From contig OZ024828.1 in the NCBI GenBank assembly GCA_964016985.1, positions 28,216,581 to 28,280,580 on the forward strand: a DNA stretch of 64,000 nt, given 5' to 3'. The notes beneath the pieces are model-generated. The model ran no database searches. It worked only from the letters and a program-made list of their open reading frames with translations, and was not told the DNA's origin. This document shows, piece after piece, positions 63,961 to 64,000 of this stretch (its first letter is position 1; each line of letters begins with the position of its first letter). The DNA comes from Anodontia alba (lineage: Eukaryota > Mollusca > Bivalvia > Lucinida > Lucinidae). A program made the position numbers and the translations under genes.

Positions 63961-64000
63961 ATCACCATCAGCCCATTTTCGTCAGAAGACCCAAAAAAGT

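Overview
This window looks like repeat-rich, AT-rich, non-coding DNA from an invertebrate nuclear genome, most likely a marine bivalve mollusc. The assignment is an inference. It rests on tRNA-headed SINEs, microsatellite-tailed non-LTR remnants, very abundant short inverted-repeat elements, and tandem-repeat elements of types I associate with bivalve genomes (ends such as TTAGCTCACCTGAG with GGGCCTCTTG, TGCCCCGCCAC with GTGGCGGGGCA, ATACCCCCGGC with GCCGGGGGTAT, each with a nearby run of TCCG words). I could run no database search. I see no convincing host exon, rRNA or functional tRNA gene. The only recognisable protein domains are the C-terminal end of a non-LTR retrotransposon (RNase H plus a CCHC knuckle, 3.07-4.40 kb). 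A second short, decayed coding-like stretch at 44.0-44.6 kb is unidentified. Most long open frames are artefacts of low-complexity or tandem DNA.

Layout. 0-5.8 kb: scattered palindromic elements, a tRNA-Lys-like SINE, the truncated LINE, a SINE with a triplicated head, and an intact SINE with a 14-bp target-site duplication (TSD). 5.8-21 kb: a mosaic built on one AT-rich family ('D') that occurs in opposite orientations around spacers at about 10.8-11.1 and 18.9-19.2 kb, like a foldback element, and is split by tandem-repeat elements (6.76-9.99, 12.0-14.8, 15.25-16.59 and 16.62-18.68 kb). 21-27 kb: tandem elements, a G-tract, and nested inverted-repeat elements. 27.4-29.4 kb: a T/G-rich, C-poor degenerate repeat. 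30-39.5 kb: a dense cluster of one palindromic element family ('A'; eight copies between 30.8 and 39.5 kb), mixed with a second dispersed family ('G'). 40.8-42.2 kb: a 1.4-kb minisatellite almost without T on the + strand. 42.4-46 kb: a degenerate array of about 75-90 bp units carrying an insertion of unknown type. 46.8-50.1 kb: several interspersed repeats. 50.3-62.8 kb: a large satellite of about 98-bp monomers with a local 176-bp higher-order repeat, itself invaded by SINEs, an inverted-repeat element and a 1.7-kb tandem element. 63-64 kb: one more degenerate tandem array.

No genes act together here. What the window records is layered transposition. Several insertions can be ordered from exact TSDs: a TTAA-flanked element in a tandem unit (9.08-9.59 kb), one palindromic element in another (24.56-24.75 kb), a TA-flanked element in a palindrome arm (23.51-23.83 kb), a SINE in a palindromic element (33.42 kb), and a 37-bp palindrome with a 7-bp TSD (39.0 kb). 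The most unusual theme is that several families share a palindromic core whose two arms have changed together, and that the same core appears between different terminal sequences.
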